Shown here: piece by piece, positions 1 to 11,329 of the stretch | Layout of the letters: each line of letters begins with the position of its first letter | Numbering within the stretch: the first letter of the stretch is position 1 | NCBI GenBank assembly: GCA_035610835.1 | Contig: CM069459.1 | Span: 27,299,570 to 27,363,569 of the forward strand | Source of the DNA: Ophiura sarsii | Lineage: Eukaryota > Echinodermata > Ophiuroidea > Amphilepidida > Ophiuridae | Direction of reading: 5' to 3' | Length of the DNA stretch: 64,000 nucleotides | Notes under the pieces: generated by a model | What the model was told of the DNA's origin: nothing | Database searches by the model: none | The model's input: only the letters and a program-made list of their open reading frames with translations | Program-made: the position numbers and the translations under genes

Positions 1-479
1 GATCGCATCACAAAATGTGTTTGTAATGTAATTATAGTCCTTATTTTTGAAAGAACGGTAACAAACTTTGAAAATTTTCAAACACAAAAATGGCGTAATT
101 GTCACGGACTTTCATTGCTCGACTGGACGTGGTATGACATGTTGCAATATTCATGTTATTTAAATCAACGCTTGACGTAGCGACTGTCGACACATTTTTA
201 TACGGAACACCTTTCGTGTCAGTATGATTGCTGTTTGATACATGTACACACATTTGACGCATGCGACAACTTTTTTTGAAGTGGGACGATGTTAGTTTAT
301 TTGGATATTTACCTCGCTAGTCTCTATTCAGTTCTTATTCTCCAGTTTTGCTCTAAAAATTACATCGCTAGTAATTTACGCTGCAGTTAGGGCATAAATA
401 CTAGCGCGGTAGCTTACATCGTTCGCAAGTTACGCCAGCTTGGTGTACTCGGCCGATTAACATATTACAAACCTCTACC
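1..479. other. Noncoding stretch at left edge; first 12 bases resemble a MITE end
   Basis: No gene is seen. Open frames here are short and unlike any family I know. The first 12 bases (gatcgcatcaca) equal the outermost bases of the right terminal inverted repeat of the MITE at 16506-16945, so the window may begin just inside the end of another copy. The expected TA target duplication does not follow (aa is found), so this is only suggestive. Confidence 0.3.
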
Positions 480-1060
480 CAACATGGCTTTAGATCCAAA
501 TACTCCCGTGAGTCTCAACGTATTTTCACAATCAATGATTTTAACAAGTATTTGTCCGATCGTTTATAGGTCCGTTGAATATGGTCCATTTTCCTTTAAG
601 AGAACCACTACGGACTGTCATTAGTATGTGGCTCACAACTTATCTAATTAACTTTGTTCAGATGTCTTATTACTTTTAAATCGCAATCATTGACATATGT
701 TTCCCTGACAATACAAAAATGCATCTTATTTCCTGGACATTTATACCAAATTATGTTAGGAGATGTTATAAAAGTAGGGCACTGTCGACCAAATGCGCTA
801 GTAATAAAAATATTCATTCAACTTGCAATTGACAACTCCTTGCTCAAGATGAAATTATTCATTGCATTGATTTTGATAATATGCATGGAATACATTTAAC
901 AATGTGCGATGTGGATGAGAAAAAAAACCTGTTGTGCTTTAATAAATGCTCCTGTTTGGTTATATGTTTACAGCCAAGCAAGCGTTCTCCTTCCTGATGT
1001 CAATTTCCGGTTATTAAGCACTCTTTGCCTGGATTTCTATTAAATTTAAGACGTTATGAA
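480..1060 (+). repeat. Dispersed duplicated segment E, copy 1 (partner at 45105-45745)
   Basis: By eye, several blocks match 45105-45745 in the same order and orientation: the block around 570-600 (tccgttgaat, then cctttaa), the block around 660-720 (catatgtttccct, then acaatacaaaaatgcat), and the 830-1050 block ending ctctttgcctggatttctat. Spacing differs by small indels. No coding potential is supported: the open frames in the two copies do not agree. This is an old segmental or repeat-derived duplication of unknown origin. Confidence 0.6.
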
Positions 1061-1091
1061 TTGGCTTTAAGGGGGTGTGGACTCTCAGGTA

Positions 1092-1538
1092 CAGCCTCCG
1101 TAAAACTGCCGTAATTTCTTCATTATTCATTTAATCTATATAAAAGTAAACACTATAAATCTATATAAAAGTATGCATCTGTATTATTATCTCATTTATT
1201 TTATGAATTATAGACCAAAAATGTGATTTTCACGATTTTGGAGGTAAAAAATCAGGTTTTTTGGCACTTTTTGGTCTATAATTAAAATTTAAAAAAAATT
1301 ATAATAATAACCAAGAAATACTCCTCCTAGGGAATTTTATTTGGACTATAATATAAAATGACAACATTTGACAAAATATATTTTGAGTTATCTTGCACGA
1401 ACCTAAAATGGGTCAAAAAACATGTTTTTTATATTTTTTTCCAAAATGGTCAATTTCATGTTCATGGTTGGATTCATTGAACCCTCTCCTTCATAATTAA
1501 ATGAATAATGAAGGAGTTACAGCAGTGTTACGGAGGCT
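1092..1538. mobile_element. MITE-like element with about 40-bp terminal inverted repeats
   Basis: The left end (agcctccgtaaaactgccgt) and the reverse complement of the right end (agcctccgtaacactgctgt) match over about 43 bp, running into cttcattattcatttaat on both sides. The element is about 447 bp and has no ORF. Its interior holds a second, weaker inverted repeat around 1190-1280 (tagaccaaaaatgtg against cactttttggtcta). No clear target duplication is visible. A related sequence lies at 36949-37345. It is a non-autonomous DNA transposon of unassigned superfamily. Confidence 0.65.
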
Positions 1539-2249
1539 AAGATCAGTATTCAATGTAACGTCGCGAAATCAGTACCCGTGGACAGAGTGAAATGGGACAG
1601 ACTTTGTTCAAATAGCTGTTATTTTGCAACCGTAAGGTTATTTGTAACGATATTTTCAGCATAGATTGTCAAGATCATATAGTTGATAAATATTGAAAAA
1701 GATTTTTTTTTAAATCTACAGAATTTTAAAACAAATGGCTTCAAAAAACTGTCAACGTTTTATTGAACCACCCTGTACAGACCGGATAGATTATTGCAGA
1801 TAGCACTCGAGACTCTGGTTTCCTTTCTTTTGTTGCAATCGCCAAAAAGCCAAAAAAACATACATTACTGAAAAGAACCAACCTTAAGTTTACATTATTA
1901 GAACCGAAATGTTGGATATGTAATGGTACTGTACACGCCTATTATGTACTGGGGGGGGGGGGGGGGGGGGGGGGCACTAAACTTTCAAATGTGAAAACGC
2001 ACATTTTCGAATATTGGATTTTAGGACGCAATTGTGTCAAGAAATTGTGCCTTTGGAATGGACATTTTCGCAGTTTTTGAATTTTCAATAACATCAGGGT
2101 CTTATAAGAGCAGATGCAGGCTCAACAGGGGGTCGTAAGAGCTAACAGAGAGGGTGAAAAAGGGGGTCTTCAGGGCGGCACATATACCTATACCCGTTTC
2201 TAATGTGCCCACCCCCACCCCCGGGATTATGTAATCACGTTGGCTTAGT
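1539..2249. other. Noncoding stretch with a poly-G run
   Basis: No gene seen. It holds the poly-G run listed separately, and at 1745-1775 a sequence ending ttgaaccaccctgtac that resembles a mariner-type MITE end without a visible partner. C-rich sequence lies at 2205-2225. Confidence 0.4.
1951..1974 (+). repeat. Homopolymer G run (24 G)
   Basis: Twenty-four consecutive G residues. Such tracts are unstable and prone to assembly or sequencing error; a similar run is at 30037-30058. It could form a G-quadruplex, which is inference only. Confidence 0.95.
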
Positions 2250-3005
2250 ACTGTATGACACTATTAATATCTCGAATGGCTTGTCAGGAATGTTATGGCC
2301 AGAGTTATAATAGCTTAAATGGTATCAGATTGACAGGATTATCTAGGTCATTGACTAATATAATTGCATTTGCATGAAACAATCTCAATGAAAAGTCATG
2401 ACATGTGCGTCAGTTGCTTAATTAAATTCCTATCTCCTGAATCCAATTTAAAGTGACCACTAATCCTGTTTAGAGAAAGCCAACACCTATGTTGCGATAA
2501 AAGACGATAGGTGGTAACTATCCCTATAAGACATTACAGGATGTCCAATAAATATTCACATAATCAAAAAATCGTTCGACGACAAATAGGGAGGTTTAAA
2601 ACATTGAACTAATCACACGATTTTGAAGAGGAAAAAGGCAAAAAGAAACTGCTACGACCTCTACATCTCTGGTTCAAATAAATTCCCGTCGGTAGGTTTA
2701 GTGCTGTATGACACTAATCAGTTCTCGAATGGCTGACCAGGAATGTTATGGCCAGAGTTATAATAATAGCTTCGATGGTATCAGATTGACAGGTATCTAG
2801 GTCATTGAATAATATAATTGCATCCATTAAACAAACCCAATGAAAAGTCATGACACTTGCGTCAGTCACTTAATTAAATTCCTAACTCTTGAATCCAATT
2901 TAAAGTGACCACTAATCGTGTTTAGAGAAAGCCGACACTAATGTTTCGATAGAAGACGATAGGTGTAACTAAACCTATAAGACAATACAGGGTGTCCAAT
3001 AAATA
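2250..3005 (+). repeat. Local direct duplication, about 300-bp arms
   Basis: About 2250-2550 and 2690-3000 are the same sequence twice. Both contain gtatgacact, then ggaatgttatggccagagtt, then caatgaaaagtcatgacа-type sequence (caatgaaaagtcatgac), then a stretch ending in a (g)gatgtcc/ggtgtcc aataaatatt block. The second arm is the one present in unit copy 3 (23088-23400). In copy 2 most of it is deleted (junction near 14790). It is noncoding. Confidence 0.7.
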
Positions 3006-3215
3006 TTTAACCTCGTGGAACAACGATTTGTTTAAAATCTAAAGTATGCATTGATTATTATTGGTGCCATTAAATCCAAAATAAAGAGTTAATTTACTCT
3101 GTCACTTTGATTGAACCATGTTTTCTATTCAATAATTACCATTGGCATTGTTATTCAATTTGCGAACCTTTAATAACTCGTTTGCCATACTGTTAACTTT
3201 TAATGGGACACCATG
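2988..3215. mobile_element. Mariner-type MITE with TA flanks (unit copy 1)
   Basis: It starts cagggtgtccaataaa and ends with the imperfect complement (gggacaccatg), with TA on both sides. It is about 228 bp without an ORF. The same element sits in copy 2 (14796-15023) and copy 3 (23387-23566, shorter inside), so it predates the tandem duplication. The end sequence CAGGGTGTCC is common among Tc1/mariner MITEs of invertebrates. Confidence 0.6.
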
Positions 3216-4547
3216 TATTTTGTGTTGAAGCAATGCCTCAGTTTGTCAGTTGCATAATTGAGTTAGTGTTTGCCAGAGTGTTTGTTGATATTAACTTGAT
3301 ATTGGATATGATCGTATCAAGCACACCTTAATTAAACTTATCAAAGCTAGGGTTCTGCTCCGTAGGGAATATTATCTATTTGTTATCGAAAATAAGAGAA
3401 ACAGTAACCTTGGTATGACCAATACGTATGAGTATACACACTGGGTCATTAAAACCATACAGCAAGTTTCCTGGACAATGATTTTAATATGAGAACAAAT
3501 AAATGTATATTTGTCTATCCAATGTTTAACCATGTCGTACTTCCATGATTTAACCCATGTTCATTTTTCAAATTTGATTCGCAAAGAATCGTTTGATAAA
3601 GTGTTGTATATCAAAACCCAGATTTTTGTAGGACGTTTAATTTCAGTTGAATTCGGAATTGCGAGTTCATTTTACGGTCATAAGAGGCCACGACTATTAT
3701 ATTATAGTTTATGTATCAGTCACGAGACAGTGACATAACTGCGTATTCTACATGTACTTATTGCAGCATATAAACGCAGCGCGACTACTCGAGGCGCTGG
3801 CATACACACGCGTAGAAAGACGGAATAATACATATGCGTGGGTACATGCTGCGCCCGTAAAGTAACGTCGCTTGTCAGATGAAGACAATAATATATGTAT
3901 CATTGATATTATATAACCTTACACTATCTGTTTCTCTCAGTTGAATATGATTTTGCTTTTATCTGTAAGTCTTTTGCGATAACTTCAAGCGAAAGTATGT
4001 AATACTCTGCATATTGTGATTAAAGTAGAACAAGTCTCTCTGTAAATTGATAACGGAGTATTGACAAAAATGTAGAGAAGACCTATATTCTTTATTGACA
4101 ATATTAAGTGAAACAAGAACTGTGGCAATGTTTGAGGCGGAGCAACCGTGTTTTAAGGTCAAACATTGGGAGTAGGACATACTGTTTTCAATTTAGTGCG
4201 GATGAGTTGTATGTTCCTCGTTTTCCTTTTTGCTTTACGCACATCTCTATCTCTCGTTTGAGTAGAAAGGTCTATTTACTACGTGGCCGGTTATCATCGA
4301 TCGCTTCTCATCCATTCGTCTTACAATATTGTTACATTTGTTTTTGCAGCCAATTTACTGGAAAACAACCATAAAAATCAGGTCAAGTCGATAAAATGTC
4401 GACCGCTTCAGTCTTGTTCCGTAATTAAACAATTGAAGACTCTAGTGGGATATGAAAGTGCAAGAAGACAAGTTCGAGATAAAAAGCTGTGACATTATTG
4501 TTTGATTTTAACAAGGAGCTATACATGAACGTTGTAGTTATCAAACG

Positions 4548-4656
4548 TAGGCATAATTCTGTTATACCCTTCACACCAACATCGGTTAGTATGCGTCGTT
4601 CTTAAACGATCACGCACTATGAATACCCCTGTGAAGGGTATAACAGAATTAGTCCC
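4548..4656. mobile_element. 109-bp foldback MITE with 5-bp target duplication
   Basis: The arms aattctgttatacccttcac and its complement enclose a loop of about 60 bp. The element is flanked by aaacg on both sides (4543-4547, 4657-4661). The paralogous site in copy 3 (about 24893-24897) has a single aaacg and no element, which gives an empty site. Copy 2 carries the same insertion at 16349-16456. The outer few bases of the two ends do not match well. The superfamily is not assigned. Confidence 0.6.
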
Positions 4657-6166
4657 AAACGGGTGTTTAGAAAATGTAGTCATAAACAAAAGAGAAGAAT
4701 AATTCATATAACGAAGAACAATCCTGGTTATCGATATTTGAGGTCTATAATCATCAAAGACTGGACTAAATGTGGGGGATTCCTCCTCCATAGTGCACCT
4801 GTCAGTTGTATGACGTACTATACGACCCCGGGAAGTGCGAGTCATGGGAGCGTCATTTACCAATCACATTATTGACATAGGGTACGTCATGGGCAGCCTT
4901 TGGTCAGTCACACTATTGACGAATGGGTGCGTCAATGTCAGTCACTTTACCATGGGTACGTGCGTAACAGGGTGCGTCATCATCCGTACAACAAAATACG
5001 AACATTGTATTATACATGTCACCATCCACCAGGTTTTTTATTTTCAGATAGGTCCTTTGCAACTCCCGAAGTACGAGTTAGGTGCGGTATTGTAACTTTT
5101 GTGTATTCACCTGACACATGATGCATTGAGTGTGGTAGTTTTTTAAAGAACGACGCATAACAATCCCGTGCGGTATTGTAACTTACAATCCCGCACCTTA
5201 ATGCGAAGTACGAACATCACTATTTCCAATACACTCATCACGTGTTAAGTGCAAGCATTGCGTGCGTAAAATCAATCGATCGCCAGTTTGAGCTAAACAT
5301 GGATTGCGATTTGTGCTGGAAAACCCTAACGCCAAAAAAAAAAAAGTTTGTCTCAAAGCATGTGCGCGCATTGGTTTTGAAATGCCGAAAATACCGCGTA
5401 TGAAATGCAGGAAATTGTATTTTTTTCCCAAACAATTTTCCTTTTCTCAAACTTTTACATGTCTATACATTGTTTTACTCTTGTTTTATCATCATTATTG
5501 TCAATTCCATTCCAAAACTACATCACAATATTCATTTCAAATAGAAAAAAAGTATCAGAAAGTGTCAACGGTTGCAAATAGTAAAGAGTAAATAAAAAAT
5601 TTAAAAATTTTAAAAAAAATATGGAAGAAAAAAAACCCCGATTTTGAATCCTATGCAAGCTTTGAGACCAACCTTCTTTTTTGTTTGGCCTGAGACATGA
5701 GTCCAAATCTTGAAGAAGAAAACAAACATGGGTCCCAAACTGCGAACAAAGTCAAATCAACCATTTTTAAGGTATAAATTCACCAAAGTTGGTTGGAACT
5801 TCAAAGCTCCAGCGGGATATACCGTCGAAAATAATGTGAATACCTTCCCCTAACCCTACAGCAAAGTACGCCTAGTAGCCTGTTACTGTGGATAACGTGA
5901 GTAATTGGAAGTTTGCCTGTGACTTTCTGCCCTTTAAATAATTTAGAAAATGCAAGAAAGGTAGACAAACCGATAAATATTCATAGGAATAATCATTTTC
6001 TTAAATGAATCATTGTCGATCTATAGCATTATGTGTCCAAACACGCAATACGGCAATATCCGAACAGGTTAACAGAACTCGTTGCATACGTTTGGTACTG
6101 GCATTCGTATTGTAGCCAATAAATAATAATCAGAACAACATACAACGTGGTAACGAAAAAGACAAG

Positions 6167-6441
6167 TTAACCCTAACTTTACCCCCCACTTTTTCAGATT
6201 TATTTTTTCAGCGTGGAAGATTGACCAACATACCCCCTACCAACCGAGATTTGAACCAGGGACCTCCAGTACCAGCGGCTTGTGATTCTTTACGACACCA
6301 CGGGTGTCGAGGCCACTTGGCGCAGTAAACTGCGCCAAGTATATGGGATGGGTCCATTTTTTCATCGACAGACTTCCCCGCCGGGTGGTACCAACTTGCG
6401 CAGTCGTGGTATTTTGTGGTATATGGTAGGGTTAGGGTTAA
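6167..6441 (-). mobile_element. tRNA-derived SINE-like insertion (unit copy 1)
   Basis: On the minus strand a tRNA-like head can be read. The B box region is GGTTCAAATCTCGG (about 6244-6257); the A box region is decayed here but clear in copy 2. The segment starts ttaaccctaac and ends gttagggttaa, an 11-bp inverted, telomere-like pair. Copy 1 carries an extra ccgccgggtggtacc block near 6379 not found in copy 2. Copy 3 lacks the segment. It is not a functional tRNA gene, because no full cloverleaf can be folded by eye. Confidence 0.45.
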
Positions 6442-7224
6442 TGTTTTATCCGTTTCAAATGGTTATAATTGTTCATGTATTTTAACGGTAAATTTTGACT
6501 TGTGGTAATTTTCCCGACTATTACATGATTACCGATCTTAACTCATCCTCCCTTCCTTACCATCATGACCATGTTGTTACATCAGTTTTGAATACCTAAC
6601 ATGGAAATCAGGTCAACTCTATGGGAAGTCAGCCATTTCGTATTGCTCCGAAAATACTCAATTTAAGCACGGCAAACTGGTAGTTGTAGCCCACATGGAA
6701 AATAAACTTGAAAGAGATCTCTGAGCCTCGCTGCTCCGTCAATAATCTAGAAATAAGTTGAAATAAGTAAGGCAATTCCATTAATTTAAGCTTTAACCCA
6801 TCAAAATGGAAATTGTGGTATCAGGAAAACCTATATTTGTGTCATTAACCCTGACAAACCGTTAACCCTTAAAGATGTTTTAACTTTAGCTGAGACAAGA
6901 AAAAAAAGTTAATCCCGACATATGAGTCACAGGTCAAGAAGGGGTCACTAGATGACTCACTGGTACAGGGCCAACATACATTTGGACATTAATCCAATTT
7001 TGATTGGACTTGTTGCATCTTATGCCCTTTTATGACAAGTAAAGACAAGTGGTGGATTACTTCCAAAAGTGATTAACCTCCAATTAAATTTCGAATTCAT
7101 TTCTCGCTGCTATCATACAAACCGCTGGAAGTAATTAATTCACATTTTGGATTATGATTGTAAGAACGGTAAATTCTAAATCGAATCACCTACCTTTTGT
7201 ACTACACTGGCGTTCCCTTTTTTT

Positions 7225-7568
7225 TAATATCATACATACATACATACACCCCTACATACAATAGGCTTTTATATAGCGCCATTTCAAATGATCACAGCGC
7301 ATTAAATACAACAATGCATGAAAAAATACAACAACAAAAAATAGATACAAGATGGTGTATACAGGATAATGCAACATGATACAAGCACATTATATATTTG
7401 AAAACAAATATGTTTTCAGCCCTTTTTTAAACACTGGCAAGGAGATGGAAGTGCGTAAAGAGACTGGAAGTTTGTTCCATAACTTAGGGGCTACAAAGGA
7501 GAAAGCCTTGTCAGCAGCTGATTTGAAAGAGCGGTACAGTAGTTTGGGCTCCTGTAAGCGTGTGGCAT
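7225..7568 (-). mobile_element. 5'-truncated LINE 3' end (L2/CR1-like), unit copy 1
   Basis: Read on the minus strand, about 57 codons upstream of a stop at 7390-7392 encode the typical C-terminus of L2/CR1/Jockey-type LINE polymerase proteins. It contains KAFSFVAPKLWNKLPVSLRT, then SLPVFKKGLKTYLF just before the stop. A 3' UTR of about 150 bp follows, ending gcgctatatаaa-like (plus strand: tttatatagcgcc at 7269-7281), then a (catа)n-type microsatellite tail at 7231-7250. The reverse transcriptase and endonuclease domains are absent, so this is a dead fragment. Copy 3 lacks the insertion (junction near 33115). The plus-strand open frame here is a shadow. Confidence 0.8.
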
Positions 7569-8464
7569 CGTATTTTCTTTAAATTTAATTTAATTTTGTT
7601 GTATTCTTTTTTTCGCACACAGTGCATTGATTTCGTAGCTCAACCTCATACCATGTGATTCCACTTAGACATGGTATAGATATGCAATCTTGATGTTGAG
7701 TAATTAACCTTTACTCTGTTCATTTTGCTTTATAAATTGAACTCATTATTGCCGGGAGTGTTAAGTAAACCTTGCCCTTCTGATTGATTGAGAAATGAGT
7801 CGCCTGTGATGTGTTTGAAACAGAGAAGTGCATCATTGGTCTTCAGAACGTAAACGGTTAAATATTAAATGGATCGCTTGTTTTCGTTTTTAAGTATCAC
7901 CTATCCATCTTTCTTTTTTCTCTTTTTAGGCTTGCTTAATTTGACTTAATCTTGTAGTAGAATTGTCGTCTCAATGAGAGTTTCGGTTGATCACAATACC
8001 GTATTCTTGGGTTTAAATTAGACACTGTCGTATTTAGGAAAATCGTTTTCTGTGTACGGGTAGCAACGTTAACGATGTCATCAGCTTAGAAGGATCAGAT
8101 TATTATTGATTTAATGTTATAACGAAATATTCGGGCTAAGGAGACAAAGTGAAAGAGCGCAATTGCAGACGAGATGACATTTGTTATCTCTAAGTTTATC
8201 GATGACGTCATAACAACATTATTAGACTAAAACATTTTTTTTGAAAATAAAACTTCTAAATGAATCACCGAAAAGCTTGAGTTTTACTCTTTTTCAATCT
8301 ACACTCTAGGTTTTAGAGATTTTATTTCGGTAGCTACTATCACTTTTAGCGTAGAACAACACCGCCAGCTGCGTCGTTGTTCCACTCAAAATATTACTGC
8401 CGCTCGCATTTAGTCCATTTTCCACTTACAATATTACTACCGCCCGCATTTATGTCAAATAATA

Positions 8465-9470
8465 TAACACGGGTACGATCTAAAAGACAACACATTCTTT
8501 AAATCTGTCCCAGTTTTAATTAAATGCTAACGCCATCGGTAGCTCGCTCAGAGAGATACATATTTACTTGCTAGACGTTTATCCTTGTCCTTTTGATACA
8601 AGCTCTTGATTATACGTGACACCTCTGTTACAATTTGTGAAATGAGAGGAATCGTGGTGAAAATCCCTGTATATTGAAGCCACTCTCTAAATCCTCTGAA
8701 GGTATCTTAAATATGGTTTGGACTACGGTTTCTGGGATCGACGCCTAGGCAATGACGGAGACACTTCTTTGTTAATGGTAGATTTACCCTTTTATGGGAG
8801 CCCTTTCGGGGGCCTTTTTATTTTTTTGAAACCCACCGGATGACTCATGTTTATGTCTAAGTTTGCGGGCAATTTGTGGGAACCTTTTTTTCAGTGGCTG
8901 AGTTTTTTGAAACACATCGGGTAGCTTCTTGCTTTAGCTACTGGTTGTCCGAAAATGTATCTACTAGCGGGAACTTTCGGATGACTTCAACCCGGAGAGC
9001 ACTCGGTGAGCATCCGGCAACTATCGGGTAGTAACCGGGTACATTTTTTTTTGCTTTAGGTTGATAGAGAGATCAAAAAAAAAATCTCAAAACAATTGCA
9101 ATTGAACATCATTAACTTGTTTAGATAGTTGATAATTATAATATGTAGAAACCCTTTTATGTAAACATGAAAATAAAATACATTTTCATAGCATATCTGA
9201 CGGCCTCAAAATGTTTTTCCCTTTTTGTTGTATCTTGAATAAAGATCATCACCAATTGAATCAGGTTTGGCAATATATCACGGTACGATCTAAAAGACAA
9301 TACCTTTATTCTCTAAATCTATCCCAGTTTAAATCAAATGCTAACGACTTCGGTAGCTCGCGCAGAGAGATACTTCTTTACTGGCTAGACATTTATCCTT
9401 GTCCTTTTGATAAAAGCTCTCGATTATACGTGACACCTCTGTTACAATTGTGAAATGAGAGAAATCGTGT
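8465..9470 (+). repeat. Internal direct duplication of the unit (about 190-bp arms, offset about 815)
   Basis: The arm at 8465-8655 recurs at 9280-9470. Shared strings include acgatctaaaagacaa, then gtagctcgc, cagagagata, ttatccttgtccttttgat and tatacgtgacacctctgtt. A third, more diverged arm lies at 9690-9840. Copy 2 has the same arrangement (20570-20750 and 21410-21600), while copy 3 has a single full arm (34250-34390) and the diverged one (34600-34750). So the duplication arose in the ancestor of copies 1 and 2. The interval 7569-8464 holds only unit sequence. Confidence 0.7.
8785..9062. mobile_element. Decayed relative of the 9975-13725 element
   Basis: This segment carries the same style of motif found in the ends of the 3.75-kb element: repeated ccggatgac, atcgggtag and catccggcaactatcggg, finishing gggtagtaaccgggtac, a T run and gctttag. 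That resembles the right end of the large element (ccggtaacc, T run, gctatggg). It has no ORF. Copy 2 has it at about 20920-21190; copy 3 lacks it. The boundaries are approximate. Confidence 0.4.
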
Positions 9471-11329
9471 TTTCGTAAACCGCCGTGAGAAATGTACAAT
9501 CATAGTCAAGATTACAGGGTATCAATGTCAGTTAACGTGAGACTAACTTCTCATCATTCCCGAGACACAATCCGGGGACACAATCATGTTAGTATTAATA
9601 CAGTCTGAACGGCGAACGGTTTAGAGATTTATTTTGTGTCGATTTTTGTTTGTTCATATAGAGGGTTTATTATTTATCACTCTGTACCAGTTTATATTAA
9701 ATAATTAACGCCTTTAGAAGCTCAGACATAATACTGCTTTACGAGTATTGGTAATGGCGGCGTGAAGTTATCCTTGCCCTTTTGATACAAGCTCCAGATT
9801 ATACGTAAATAAGAGATGTCGGTCTTGTTATAGTAAACCGCCTAGAGAAATTAGCAATATTATAGTGAGATAGTATATACAGTAATATATGAATAACACA
9901 TGAAGCTGTTACCTTGGTTATTATATATAAATGAGGTGTTGTCACAAAGAGATGAGTTAGCCTAAGGGTGCTAGCCCATAGCAAAAAAAAGGGACGTTAC
10001 TGGGGGATACCCGGTGACCACCGGGTAGCCACCGGGTACTACTACGATGGTTGTAAACCATGAGGTAGCGGATGGCCACCGGGTGGCCATCGGATGGCCA
10101 TCCGGTAAATGTTCACATGCAAATTAGTAGGTATCAGATGGCCATCGGGTGGCCACTGGGTGGTCACCTGGTGGCTTATATGCTAATTTATGCAAATTAG
10201 GTTCCTTGGTAGCTACCAGGTGCCTTCGAATGGGAACCAATAAGTAACTGTTAACCATGTGGCATCTGGGGGCTACCAGGTGGTCACCGGGTACCATGAG
10301 GTAGCGGATGGCTACCGGGTGGCCACCGGGTGGTCATCCGATAAATTTTCACATGCAAATTAGTAGGCATCAGATGGCCATCGGGTGGTCACCGGATGGT
10401 CACCTGGTGGCTAATATGCAAATTTATGCAAATTAGTATTTCATATTTAACCTAGCTGGTAACCATTTGAGAATCAATAGATGTATAGACTCAACTAAAC
10501 TGGAGCTCTATAGTCGTCGTCAGATTCAGTGGCCAGCTTTTGATGTGTGCATGTAATATGCAAAGTGGTCAGTAAAAAAGAAACATCATACATTCTAACC
10601 AATTATGCACCTCAAAAACTATACTGACCTGATTGTTACATGGGTAAATAAAGAGTAAGTTCTAATACATGTTTATTACACACTATAAGTATAAGTTCTA
10701 TAATACCTTGAAGCAATCCTTTATACTATTAGACAAAAACTGTACATACCTAGGCCTAATACATGGATGTTAAAGTAGGTGTTCCATTTGCTGGCCTGAT
10801 TTTCAACTTGATGTTTTCTATTCTACATGAAGGGTCATCCTTAAAATAGTCATATTCCAATGGTTCTTATTTAAGAAGCACACAGTAACAGAAACCACCT
10901 TTGGCAGTTATTCACTGCATTTTGGCCTATAACTGCGTAATGGAATACATCTTGCACCATACAATTTACGACTTCCATCTAATGGTCACGTCACGTCACG
11001 TGTGGCTAACCATGATATAGTATGTGTGCTACTCAATTGGTGACATTTCATGTCATATTGTGCGTCTTAAATGTACCATTAGAGTTATGCAACTCAAATT
11101 TTGGAATGCGATTAGTTTAGTTTATAGTTAATTTAGTTAGTTATTTTAAGTAATTAATTAGTAACTTATTATTTAATCCATTCACCTAAGTAATTGATTA
11201 AAATTAATTAATTTAATTGATTAATATTAATTCATTGTTAATTGATTGATTGATAGATTCACATTTAATTAAATAATTATTTATTTATTAATGTTATTAA
11301 GTTATTACAATTAATTATTAATTAATTAT

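Noticed and set aside
6425..6441. Telomere-like gggttaggg near the SINE end
   Set aside because: Only two units, mirrored by a short inverted pair at the other end; more likely part of the insertion's ends than an interstitial telomere.
7376..7582. Plus-strand 68-codon open frame conserved in two unit copies
   Set aside because: It is the antisense of a LINE C-terminus, and conservation follows from the recent tandem duplication.
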